A stretch of 9,356 nt of DNA from a bacterium (GTDB lineage: Bacteria; UBA9089; CG2-30-40-21; SBAY01), in the NCBI GenBank assembly GCA_030018635.1, contig JASEHU010000014.1, positions 1 through 9,356 of the forward strand. The letters are read 5' to 3'. Below the pieces are notes generated by a model. That model made no database searches and was not told the DNA's origin. It saw only the letters and a program-made list of their open reading frames with translations. Below, piece by piece: positions 1 to 6,818 of the stretch (within the stretch, counting starts at the first letter, position 1; each line of letters opens with the position of its first letter). A program made the position numbers and the translations under genes.

Positions 1-56
1 CGATTTTCGATTTTCGATTTTCGATTTCTTCAATCCAAAATCCAAAATCCAAAATT
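1..56. repeat. Heptad repeat element, copy 1 (CGATTTT / CAAAATC)
   Basis: Eight consecutive 7-base units in unbroken register: CGATTTT three times, CGATTTC, TTCAATC, CAAAATC twice and CAAAATT. The left units are nearly the reverse complement of the right ones (AAAATCG against AAAATCC), so the element is an imperfect palindrome that could fold around the central TTC with one mismatch per heptad. It starts at the window edge and may be longer. A second copy lies at 198-253 with a different number of each unit, which suggests gain and loss of whole heptads. It carries no coding signal. Confidence 0.9.
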
Positions 57-57
57 A

Positions 58-196
58 GGTGGTGTCCGAGGATAACTCAAATAAGCGACTATCTTGTTGG
101 AGTATAAAGCTTTAGCTTTATAAGTACGAGAGCAAAGCTAAAGCTTCGCACTCCAGAAGCTTAGCCTTTCATTTGTAGCTAAAGCAGGACACCACC
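58..196. repeat. MITE-like palindromic element between two heptad repeats
   Basis: A 139-base non-coding segment bounded by a perfect 10-base inverted repeat, GGTGGTGTCC at 58-67 and GGACACCACC at 187-196. Inside is a second inverted repeat, 99-119 against 134-154, matching at 18 of 21 positions around the core AAGCTTTAGCTTT. The octamer GCTTTAGC or its complement occurs at 109, 137 and 178. The segment sits exactly between two copies of the heptad element (1-56 and 198-253). Palindromic ends, small size and no ORF fit a miniature inverted-repeat element or a structured-RNA locus. No transposase is present, and a clean short target duplication cannot be distinguished from the heptad repeats themselves. 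Confidence 0.7.
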
Positions 197-197
197 A

Positions 198-253
198 AAA
201 TTTTCGATTTTCGATTTCTTCAATCCAAAATCCAAAATCCAAAATCCAAAATT
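198..253. repeat. Heptad repeat element, copy 2
   Basis: Second copy of the element at 1-56, same strand, again eight heptads and 56 bases: AAATTTT, CGATTTT, CGATTTC, TTCAATC, CAAAATC three times and CAAAATT. Compared with copy 1 it has fewer CGATTTT units and one more CAAAATC unit. It ends five bases before the ribosome binding site of the DUF1015 gene (AGAGGAG at 258-264), so it probably lies in that gene's 5' leader or promoter region. Confidence 0.9.
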
Positions 254-269
254 ACATAGAGGAGACACT

Positions 270-1508
270 ATGATAGAAATTGTCCCATTTAAAGGAATTT
301 TATACAATCAAGAGAGGTTTCCTGATATTTCTCCGGTTGTTACTCCTCCTTATGATGTTATCTCTGCAGAACAACAGGAGATGTATTATCAAAACCATCC
401 TTATAATTCTATTCGACTCATCCTGGGGAAAGACCAACAAGGGGATAACGAGGCAAACAATAAATATACCCGAGCCGGTGATTATTTTCGGACATGGCTT
501 ACAGAAGAGATTCTGAAACAAGATGAGTGTGAGGCTATCTATCCCCTTACTCAAGAATTCTCCTATCGTGCTCAAAAATTCATTCGCAAGGGATTTATTA
601 CCTTAATAAAATTGGAAGAATTAGGCAGTGGTGTTTTCCCACATGAAAAAACCTTATCCAGGCCTAAACAAGACAGGTTGAATTTGATGCTTGCCACAAA
701 AGCCAATTTTTGCCAGGTATTTGCCTTGTATTCTGACAAAGAAGGAATATTGGATGAGTGTTTGAATATGGAATCTACCCCTGTTATTGATATTAAAGAC
801 GAAAATATGGTCAGTAATCAATTATTCAGACTAACCCAGCCTACAAAACTCAAAAAGATAAAAGAGGTTATGCGAGCAAAAGATATATTTATTGCTGATG
901 GACATCATCGCTATGAAACGGCATTAAATGCCCGCAAGATACTTGGGTATAACTTTATTATGATTTACCTGACAAAAATGGAAGGTAGCGGACTAACCAT
1001 TTTACCTACACATAGATTGATTCGTAATATGCCCCATTTTCAACTAAGTGCCTTTGAGGAGTTTTTTGAGATTAAAAAGGTTGATAGTTGTGAGGAGCTA
1101 TTTAAAAAAATGGAAGAAGTAAGGCAACCAAACCACAGCTTCGGAATCTACACCGCAGGCAAAAATTACCTTTTGGTTTTAAAGGAAAGGAATATTATGG
1201 ACAAATTAATGGGTAACAAACACTCCCAAGGGTTTAAACAATTAGATGTAAGTATCTTACAAACCCTGGTTATAGAACATATATTAAAAATTAATGATAT
1301 AGAAGCCGGTATAAGTTACACCCATGATGAAAAAAAGGCTAAATTATTAGTGGATGAAAATAAATACAGGGCGGCATTATTTCTAAATCCAACCAGGATA
1401 AGTCAGATGCAGGAACTTTCATTACAGCATGAACTCATGCCGCAAAAGTCAACCTATTTTTACCCCAAACTTCTAACCGGATTGGTGATGAATAAATTTA
1501 CCGGATAA
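270..1508 (+). CDS. DUF1015 family protein
   Basis: A 412-residue protein covering the usual full length of the DUF1015 family (about 400-420 residues), found widely in bacteria; its biochemical role is not established. Landmarks are the N-terminal VTPPYDVI (about 24-31), the central block with FPHEKTLSRPKQDRL (123-137), the highly conserved histidine motif IADGHHRYETAL (208-219), and the C-terminal QKSTYFYPKLLTG (392-404). There is no signal peptide or membrane segment, so it is probably cytoplasmic. The GHHRYETA motif looks like a metal- or phosphate-binding site, but that is inference. The ATG start is supported by AGAGGAG at 258-264 and by the conserved N-terminus beginning at once. A heptad repeat ends just before the ribosome binding site. 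No partner gene is adjacent on the same strand; the next gene, rpoZ, is 483 bases downstream and has its own promoter. Confidence 0.94.
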   Translation: MIEIVPFKGILYNQERFPDISPVVTPPYDVISAEQQEMYYQNHPYNSIRLILGKDQQGDNEANNKYTRAGDYFRTWLTEEILKQDECEAIYPLTQEFSYRAQKFIRKGFITLIKLEELGSGVFPHEKTLSRPKQDRLNLMLATKANFCQVFALYSDKEGILDECLNMESTPVIDIKDENMVSNQLFRLTQPTKLKKIKEVMRAKDIFIADGHHRYETALNARKILGYNFIMIYLTKMEGSGLTILPTHRLIRNMPHFQLSAFEEFFEIKKVDSCEELFKKMEEVRQPNHSFGIYTAGKNYLLVLKERNIMDKLMGNKHSQGFKQLDVSILQTLVIEHILKINDIEAGISYTHDEKKAKLLVDENKYRAALFLNPTRISQMQELSLQHELMPQKSTYFYPKLLTGLVMNKFTG

Positions 1509-1523
1509 TCACAGCAATAATGG

Positions 1524-1586
1524 GTCAGTTGTCAGTTAGTAATGGGTTAAGTAGGTTTAAAGTTCAAGGTTCAAAGTTTAAGGAGT
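1524..1586. repeat. Degenerate heptad repeat (GTCAGTT / AAAGTTC type)
   Basis: Nine units in 7-base register just after the DUF1015 stop: GTCAGTT twice, then AGTAATG, GGTTAAG, TAGGTTT, AAAGTTC, AAGGTTC, AAAGTTT and AAGGAGT. The first two units are identical and the later ones are variants of AAGGTTC. No matching inverted arm was seen nearby. It is followed by three copies of GTAAAAT (1585, 1601, 1614) at irregular spacing. No ORF or terminator is visible here. Confidence 0.7.
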
Positions 1587-1630
1587 AAAATCGGGTGCGT
1601 GTAAAATTTGTGGGTAAAATCATGCTGCCT

Positions 1631-1778
1631 GTAACTGCTCAGTTAACGGTGGGGTAGAGATTGGTAGAGATGGGTGGAGATCAGGTAGAGATTTATTGTT
1701 TTCTTTACCAATCTCCACCTATGTCTCAACTTTATCTCCACCTAATCTCAACTTTTCCCCCGTTCACTGAGCGATTAC
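1631..1778. repeat. Long imperfect palindrome with 10-11 base internal period
   Basis: The outer arms 1631-1649 and 1760-1778 are inverted repeats matching at 16 of 19 positions, with core GCTCAGTTAACG against CGTTCACTGAGC. Inside, the left half repeats GGTAGAGATT-like units at 10-11 base spacing (about 1655-1692), and the right half carries their complement (ATCTCCACCTA, ATCTCAACTTT) at 11-12 base spacing (about 1710-1756). The whole can fold into one long stem around 1693-1709. It has no ORF and ends 19 bases before the -35 box of the rpoZ promoter. It could be a MITE or a DNA-bending or protein-binding array; the sequence does not decide this. Confidence 0.75.
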
Positions 1779-1797
1779 TGGTCACAAAAGATTTTTC

Positions 1798-1826
1798 TTG
1801 ACACAGATTAATTTTTTTAGTATAAT
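1798..1826 (+). promoter_or_regulatory. Sigma-70 type promoter for rpoZ-comEC
   Basis: TTGACA at 1798-1803 and TATAAT at 1821-1826 are both exact consensus hexamers with the optimal 17-base spacer, which is AT-rich. Transcription would begin near 1833, giving a leader of about 160 bases before rpoZ that is almost entirely a heptad-repeat hairpin. It is the only strong rightward promoter I see between the DUF1015 gene and comEC. Confidence 0.87.
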
Positions 1827-1840
1827 ATCTTTGGTTAGGA

Positions 1841-1977
1841 AATTAAAAATTATGAATTAAAAATTAAGGTTAGAAGGAAGAAGGAAGAAGAACCCCTCGA
1901 ACTTCTAACCTCTAACTTCCAACTTCTTCTTTTTCCCCTTTCTTAATTTTTAATTCATAATTCATAATTTTTAATTA
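1841..1977. repeat. Heptad-register palindrome in the rpoZ leader
   Basis: Nineteen successive units keep a 7-base register from 1845 to 1977, for example AAAAATT, ATGAATT, GAAGGAA (twice), ACTTCTA, ACCTCTA, ACTTCCA and ATAATTC. The outer arms are inverted repeats: 1841-1868 (28 bases) matches the reverse complement of 1942-1976 (35 bases) perfectly, except that the right arm contains exactly one additional ATGAATT heptad. Purine-rich units on the inner left (about 1868-1892) face pyrimidine-rich units on the inner right (about 1901-1942). The element lies between the consensus promoter and the rpoZ ribosome binding site (AAGGAGG, 1981-1987), so the transcript would carry a long hairpin ending four bases before that site. 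Confidence 0.9.
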
Positions 1978-1991
1978 TACAAGGAGGTTTC

Positions 1992-2204
1992 ATGACTTTA
2001 ATTTCGATAGAAGATCTTTTAAAAAATGTAAAAAATCGATATGAATTAGTTATTTTAGCATCTAAAAGAACTAAACAACTAATGGATGGTACTACCCCAT
2101 TTGTTGAAGATAGACCTGGGAAAAAATTGAATGTTATGGCATTAGAAGAGATAAAAGAAGGTTTGGTTATCCCTCAAAGAGAGGTTATGGAGGATAGGAA
2201 ATAA
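1992..2204 (+). CDS. rpoZ: DNA-directed RNA polymerase subunit omega
   Basis: A 70-residue protein, the usual size of short bacterial omega subunits. Omega binds the C-terminal part of beta-prime and helps assembly and stability of RNA polymerase; in some bacteria it forms part of a ppGpp site. Family features are ISIEDLL at 5-11, the conserved helix NRYELVILASKRTKQL at 15-30 and the second conserved block KKLNVMALEEIKEGL at 44-58. The ATG start is fixed by AAGGAGG at 1981-1987 and follows an exact-consensus promoter. In many bacteria rpoZ follows gmk; here gmk is absent and the next gene is comEC, about 100 bases downstream, probably on the same transcript. A degenerate repeat starts at the stop codon. 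Confidence 0.93.
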   Translation: MTLISIEDLLKNVKNRYELVILASKRTKQLMDGTTPFVEDRPGKKLNVMALEEIKEGLVIPQREVMEDRK

Positions 2205-2301
2205 GAGGGAAGGTTGAAAGTAGAGAGGAAGTCCTTCCAGCATCTTTCCACTTCTTTGCTTCCGTGCTTCTTCCCTTCATAGCTTCTTCCCTATTCCCTA
2301 T
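2204..2301. repeat. Degenerate heptad/inverted repeat between rpoZ and comEC
   Basis: Purine-rich sequence (about 2204-2231, with GAGGGAAGG and AGAGAGGAAG) is followed by pyrimidine-rich sequence (about 2232-2301, with CTTCC, TTTCC and CTTCTTCCC), giving a weak palindrome. A 7-base spacing is clearest at the end, where TCCCTAT is repeated at 2288 and 2295, and is loose elsewhere. It resembles the inner part of the rpoZ leader element (GAAGGAA / ACTTCCA). It fills the whole gap and runs to within five bases of the comEC ATG. Confidence 0.55.
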
Positions 2302-2305
2302 AAGA

Positions 2306-4651
2306 ATGAAACCATTAATCCAATTTACTATTTTCTACATTATAGGCATTTCCATTGGTAATTATCTTACTTTCCCCCTTCTTCTTGTCTATCCATTAAT
2401 TGCCTTTTTTCTTGTTGCCAGTCTCATCTTTTTTATAAAAAAACAAACTGTTCCAACCAATATCCTTCTTGTTTTAAGTCTAATATTAACCGGCATATTA
2501 TTTCATGATATCCATTCCAAATTTTTAATTTCAAAATCCTTACTGAAATATTCAGGTAAAGAAGTAATTTTAATCGGTGATATTTACAATTTTCCAGAGA
2601 TAAGTGAAGATAAAATAGGCTTGATTATCCAGGCAGAAAAACTTGTCGTTCACAAGACAGTGAAAAAGGTCAATGGACTTGTCCTGATAAATATTAAGAG
2701 TGATTTTGAACCGGATTTTTTAAATTATGGGGATAAGATTAAGGTTGCAGGCAAATTAAAGATGCCTGCCGGATTAAGAAATCCAGGTGGATTCGATTAT
2801 TCAAAATATCTGACCAGAAAAAAGGTATCTGCCATTGTCAGTGTTTGGGATAAGAAAGATATTGTTAAATTAGGGATAGGTAAATTCAATCCTGTTTTTA
2901 TGTTTGCTTATAAAATCAGGGATAAGGCAAGTAAGACAATTTCTAATGCCTTACTCGATAACGGTTCTGTTTGTGCCTCATTTTTAGATGGTCTCTTATT
3001 AGGAAAGCGTTCTATGCTGCCTGATGAAATAAAAGCCTGGTTTGTGGATACCGGGACGATTCATATCCTGGCTATATCAGGATTAAATGTAGGATTAATC
3101 GGAATAATATTCTTCTTTCTCTTCCATAAGATAATTCGTTTACCTCTGCGAATTTCATCAATTTTTACCTCTTTAATTCTTATTATCTTTGCAATTGTTA
3201 CCGGGGCACAACCTTCTGTTATTCGGGCGACTATTATGGCTGGTGCACTACTAATATCTATGCTCATCCAAAAGGATACGGATATTTACAATATCCCTGT
3301 TTTATCCGCACTTATCATCCTCTTGTACAATCCACTTATTTTATTTGATGTAGGATTTCAATTATCATTCGTCGCTGTTTTGGGTCTAATTTATTGGACG
3401 CCTTTTATTGAACCGAAATTATGGTTCTTACCAAAATATATAGCCAGATGTATTTCTGCCTCTATTGCCGTTCAACTGGCGTTATCCCCTTTTCTTGTAT
3501 TTTATTTCAATAAATTATCCTTAGTAACCGTCCTGGCCAATATAGTTGTTGTCCCTTTATCAGGAATTATATTAGTCTTAAGTCTGGCTATGTTTTTCCT
3601 TGGAATTATATTTATGCCGCTGGCTAATTTAATCGGCATAATTAATTTTTACCTCGTTAATGGACTATTGCTTTGTGTTTCTTTCTTTGCCCATTTCCCT
3701 TTTGCTTATATTTATCTTCCTACACCTTCTTTTGTGTTTATCGCTACCTATTATCTTTGTTTATGGGCTTTAACCAGGCATAAAAAGATTGGGACACCAA
3801 AGGTTGTTATGGGAATATTGGTCATAATCAACATATTTTTGTGGGCCTGTGTAGTTAAAATAAATTCAGGTGTGATGAAGGTTACATTTCTGGATGTAGG
3901 ACAGGGAGATGCGATTTTCTTAGAATTTCCTGATGGTGGTAATATGCTCATAGATGGTGGTCCAGGGGGATATACCAATGCCGGGAAATGGGTTATTTTG
4001 CCTTTTTTAAGACATAAGGGAATACACGAGTTGAATACCGTCATAGTAAGTCATTACGACTTTGACCATTATGGTGGGTTATTCACTGTCCTTCAAAATT
4101 ATAAAATTAAAAACCTTCTTTTAGATAACGGTGATGAAGACCAAAAATTATCTCAGCTAATTAGACAAAAGGCTATTTGTCGCCAGGTAGGGAGAGTTGG
4201 GGATAAAATAATTGGATATCCAAAAACCGAGATTTATATTCTGCATCCTTCCAGCCAGTTAGACAAGAAGTCATCTAATAATAATTCGGTCGTAGTGAAA
4301 ATAGTCTATAATAAAGTAAGTTTTCTCTTTACAGGTGATATTGAAAATAAGACAGAACAAAAACTTCTGCCTTTTAAAGATATGCTTTCCTCAACAGTAT
4401 TAAAAATACCTCATCATGGAAGTAGAAATTGTTATTATCCACCTTTTATAAAATTAATCAATCCAAAGATTGGAATAATAGAGGTAGGTAGAAATAATAG
4501 ATTTAATTTCCCTTCCGAGGAAGTTTTAGCAAATTATAAGAAATCAGGCACTGAAATCTATCGGACAGATAAACACGGTGCTGTCCTCATAAGTAGTAAT
4601 GGGGAAAGAATTTGGCTGACAACGGTGGTAATACCAAGAACCACCAGGTAA
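2306..4651 (+). CDS. comEC: ComEC/Rec2 family DNA-uptake channel protein
   Basis: A 781-residue polytopic inner-membrane protein. The ComEC family transports single-stranded DNA across the cytoplasmic membrane during natural transformation. Numbering from the ATG at 2306, the order is N-terminal membrane segments with the soluble DUF4131 region (about 1-190), the competence domain (about 220-500) with LAISGLNVG (255-263) and FDVGFQLSF (347-355), and a C-terminal metallo-beta-lactamase domain (about 523-781). That domain keeps FLDVGQGDAI (528-537), the metal motif SHYDFDHYGG (582-591), FTGDIE (675-680) and PHHGS (702-706), so it may be catalytically competent. The reading frame also opens at a GTG at 2264, but those 14 residues are encoded by repeat DNA, and the family-like N-terminus MKPLIQFTIFYIIGI starts at 2306. 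Neither start has a clear Shine-Dalgarno sequence. It probably shares the rpoZ transcript. All three domains are present and the gene is intact. Confidence 0.94.
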   Translation: MKPLIQFTIFYIIGISIGNYLTFPLLLVYPLIAFFLVASLIFFIKKQTVPTNILLVLSLILTGILFHDIHSKFLISKSLLKYSGKEVILIGDIYNFPEISEDKIGLIIQAEKLVVHKTVKKVNGLVLINIKSDFEPDFLNYGDKIKVAGKLKMPAGLRNPGGFDYSKYLTRKKVSAIVSVWDKKDIVKLGIGKFNPVFMFAYKIRDKASKTISNALLDNGSVCASFLDGLLLGKRSMLPDEIKAWFVDTGTIHILAISGLNVGLIGIIFFFLFHKIIRLPLRISSIFTSLILIIFAIVTGAQPSVIRATIMAGALLISMLIQKDTDIYNIPVLSALIILLYNPLILFDVGFQLSFVAVLGLIYWTPFIEPKLWFLPKYIARCISASIAVQLALSPFLVFYFNKLSLVTVLANIVVVPLSGIILVLSLAMFFLGIIFMPLANLIGIINFYLVNGLLLCVSFFAHFPFAYIYLPTPSFVFIATYYLCLWALTRHKKIGTPKVVMGILVIINIFLWACVVKINSGVMKVTFLDVGQGDAIFLEFPDGGNMLIDGGPGGYTNAGKWVILPFLRHKGIHELNTVIVSHYDFDHYGGLFTVLQNYKIKNLLLDNGDEDQKLSQLIRQKAICRQVGRVGDKIIGYPKTEIYILHPSSQLDKKSSNNNSVVVKIVYNKVSFLFTGDIENKTEQKLLPFKDMLSSTVLKIPHHGSRNCYYPPFIKLINPKIGIIEVGRNNRFNFPSEEVLANYKKSGTEIYRTDKHGAVLISSNGERIWLTTVVIPRTTR

Positions 4652-4734
4652 TGGGATAGTCATCGGTAGAAATAACCGACTCCCAAAATCCGACCCCCAA
4701 TACAATTTATCCCAAATGAATAGGGAATAACCAA

Positions 4735-5208
4735 TTACGAATAAATGTCCATCAGCAATCCCTGGATCATTTCTACCTTAGCCGCAATGTCAATGGGATT
4801 ACCCTGTCCTTTGACCACCTCTTCAGTTAATTGTGCTAAATTTTGGTTAATTTCTTTTATAAGTGTATAGACCTTGCGTTGTCCTATTTGTAATTGTGCC
4901 GCCCTGGTTGCAGTTACATTTTCTTCCAGCGAATATAGGTTTCTAACTACCTTTTCCATAAAGGTTTTGACTAAATCTTTATACTGGATAAGATTATCAT
5001 AGATAGGTGATTGAACTAATATTTTTCCTTGCGATTCGATGTGGCTGAGAAGGTCCTCAAAATAGACCTTTAGTTGGTCACGGGTGGCTGTTTTCAACTC
5101 CTCATCGAAACTCTTTTCTTTAATCCTTACCTGGTCGATTTTCTGAGAATCAGGGCTAAGTAGATTTTTATCCACCATCGCCTCAACAGGCATATTTACA
5201 TTTATCAC
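4735..5208 (-). CDS. yaaR: YaaR (DUF327) family protein
   Basis: A 157-residue protein close in length and pattern to Bacillus subtilis YaaR (about 146 residues). Shared features are the central SPIYDNLIQYKDLVKTFM (67-84), the segment YTLIKEINQNLAQLTEEVV (114-132) and the C-terminal KVEMIQGLLMDIYS (144-157). It is predicted to be mostly helical and cytoplasmic, with no membrane segment. The family has no firmly established molecular function. The start is GTG with GAGGTGA six bases upstream; an ATG at codon 6 is a poorer alternative because it lies too far from that site. It is the last gene of the leftward set, 28 bases after cimA, so probably cotranscribed and perhaps coupled. It converges with comEC across 83 bases in which no strong terminator is visible. 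Confidence 0.88.
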   Translation of the reverse strand: MINVNMPVEAMVDKNLLSPDSQKIDQVRIKEKSFDEELKTATRDQLKVYFEDLLSHIESQGKILVQSPIYDNLIQYKDLVKTFMEKVVRNLYSLEENVTATRAAQLQIGQRKVYTLIKEINQNLAQLTEEVVKGQGNPIDIAAKVEMIQGLLMDIYS

Positions 5209-5230
5209 GATAAATCACCTCAAATTAAAG

Positions 5231-5266
5231 AATAGGTCATATATGTCCTATAGGTCCTATAATATA
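5231..5266. repeat. 9-base tandem repeat at the cimA 3' end (copy A)
   Basis: Four units at 9-base spacing: AATAGGTCA, TATATGTCC, TATAGGTCC and TATAATATA. Read on the minus strand the consensus is TATAGGACC. The repeat covers the last nine codons and stop of cimA plus a few bases beyond. The same unit appears at 7841-7869 in opposite orientation. Nine bases are three codons, so unit changes upstream of the stop need not shift the frame. Confidence 0.75.
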
Positions 5267-6802
5267 TTCTACTGAATCCACTAATGCCTGCCAGGAGGCA
5301 TCAATGATATTTTCAGAAACACCAACTGTGCCCCAGGAATCTTTCCCATCCGTTGATTCAATCAATACCCTTACCTTGGCGGCTGTGCCTTCTTTGGCAT
5401 CCAGTACCCTGACCTTGTAATCGGTCAAATGAACCTTTTTTAGAATCGGGTAAGAATCCTCCAATGCCTTTCTCAAGGCAGTATCCAGTGCGTTCACCGG
5501 ACCATCCCCTTCGGCAACTATATATTTTTCCTGGCCGTTTATCTCTATTTTAATAATCGCATCCGAAAAAAGCTCTCCATTTCTATTTTCGACAATAACC
5601 TCAAATTTCTTTAATTTAAAAACAGGTTTATATTCCCCTAACGCCTTTTTTATCAGTAATTCAAATGAGGCATCGGCGGCTTCAAACTGGTAACCCTCGT
5701 GTTCTTTTTCTTTAACTTTGGCTAATATTTTTTTCATTTGTGGTGTATCTTTTGCCAGGTCTACTTTTAGTTCCTTTGCCTTTTCTAAGATACTACTTTG
5801 CCCGGCTAATTCCGAGATAAGTATCTTTCGCTCATTGCCAACTAATTCCGGTTGAATATGTTCATAGGTTTTGGGATTCTTCTGAACACCACTGACATGA
5901 ACCCCAGCCTTATGAGCAAAGGCAGAACTTCCTACATAAGGTTTATGAGGCTGTGGGATGAGATTGGCCATTTCCGCAATAAATCTGGATACCTCTGTCA
6001 AACCCTTGAGTTGCTCATCTGAAATGCAATCTATGCCCATTTTAAGTTTTAAATTGGGGATGACGGCGCATAAATCGGCATTACCACAACGTTCTCCATA
6101 ACCATTAATGGTCCCCTGGACATGCCGGCAACCTAACTGGACAGCCATAATAGAATTTGCTACGGCCATAGCTGAATCATTATGGCTATGAATACCCAGG
6201 GAAACTTTAATTATCTTTAACGCCTCTTTAATTGGCTCTTCGAGGTTACAAGGTATCAAGCCACCATTGGTATCGCAAAGCACAATGGTATCTGCCCCGG
6301 CGTTTTGGGCAGTAACAATAGTTTTTAGGGCATATTCAGGGTTTGCCTTATAGCCATCGAAGAAATGCTCGGCATCATAAATTACCTCTTTACCCTTTGA
6401 TTTTAAATAAGCTACCGAGTTTTGAATCAACTTTAAGTTTTCATCCTCAGAGATATTGAGTGCCTCATGCACATGGAGGTCCCAACTCTTACCAAAGATG
6501 CAGACTACCTGTGTTTCTGCCTTTAATATCTCTAAAAAACTCGGGTCATTTTCTACTTTATGTTTTGCCCGCCTGGTAGAGCCAAAGGCAACTATCTTTG
6601 CCTTTTTAAGCGGATAATCCTTTATTTTCTGAAAGAATTCGGTCTCTTTTTGATTTGCCCCGGGCCAACCACCTTCGATATAATGGACACCAAGATGGTC
6701 GAGCATCTGGGCAATTTTGATTTTCTCCTTGACAGAAAACGATATTCCTTCGGTTTGTGCCCCATCGCGTAATGTCGTATCATAGATTAATACATTATCC
6801 AT
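5237..6802 (-). CDS. cimA: (R)-Citramalate synthase, CimA/LeuA family
   Basis: A 521-residue enzyme expected to condense pyruvate with acetyl-CoA to (R)-citramalate, the first step of threonine-independent isoleucine synthesis. The N-terminal TIM barrel has DTTLRDGAQTEG (8-19) with the catalytic arginine and metal aspartate, the metal motif HSHND (205-209) and GYGERCGNAD (234-243). AHKAGVHVSG (296-305) lies in the linker region, and the C-terminal LeuA dimer/allosteric domain covers about 395-515. Length and the GAQTEG variant fit the roughly 520-530 residue citramalate synthases better than 2-isopropylmalate synthase; homocitrate synthase is less likely. The ATG has AAGGAGG (6809-6815 on the plus strand) at good spacing. 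It is third in the leftward set, 140 bases after purC, a gap holding a heptad palindrome. The last nine residues after SVEY are encoded by a 9-base repeat and replace the usual lysine-rich end. Confidence 0.94.
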   Translation of the reverse strand: MDNVLIYDTTLRDGAQTEGISFSVKEKIKIAQMLDHLGVHYIEGGWPGANQKETEFFQKIKDYPLKKAKIVAFGSTRRAKHKVENDPSFLEILKAETQVVCIFGKSWDLHVHEALNISEDENLKLIQNSVAYLKSKGKEVIYDAEHFFDGYKANPEYALKTIVTAQNAGADTIVLCDTNGGLIPCNLEEPIKEALKIIKVSLGIHSHNDSAMAVANSIMAVQLGCRHVQGTINGYGERCGNADLCAVIPNLKLKMGIDCISDEQLKGLTEVSRFIAEMANLIPQPHKPYVGSSAFAHKAGVHVSGVQKNPKTYEHIQPELVGNERKILISELAGQSSILEKAKELKVDLAKDTPQMKKILAKVKEKEHEGYQFEAADASFELLIKKALGEYKPVFKLKKFEVIVENRNGELFSDAIIKIEINGQEKYIVAEGDGPVNALDTALRKALEDSYPILKKVHLTDYKVRVLDAKEGTAAKVRVLIESTDGKDSWGTVGVSENIIDASWQALVDSVEYIIGPIGHI

Positions 6803-6818
6803 TTTTACCTCCTTATCA

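Noticed and set aside
94..123. Promoter in front of the DUF1015 gene (TTGTTG with TTATAA)
   Set aside because: Poor hexamers that lie inside the arms of the palindrome, where AT-rich matches arise by chance.
1..253. Possible CRISPR array
   Set aside because: Units are 7 bases in direct tandem with no unique spacers, and no cas gene is present.
1833..1991. Riboswitch or ribosomal-type leader for rpoZ
   Set aside because: The leader is simple heptad repeats in inverted arrangement; no known aptamer motif could be recognised.
2264..2305. GTG at 2264 as the comEC start
   Set aside because: The 14 added residues are encoded by pyrimidine-rich repeat DNA, there is no ribosome binding site, and the family-like N-terminus begins at the ATG at 2306.
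4652..4734. Bidirectional terminator between comEC and yaaR
   Set aside because: Only weak hairpins are present (TGGGATA with TATCCCA across 49 bases; TTATCCC with GGGAATAA around 4707-4728), without a GC-rich stem or T-tract.
6560..6772. Plus-strand open frames inside cimA, purC and the exchanger
   Set aside because: They are antisense shadows of strongly conserved genes, without their own ribosome binding sites or recognisable motifs.
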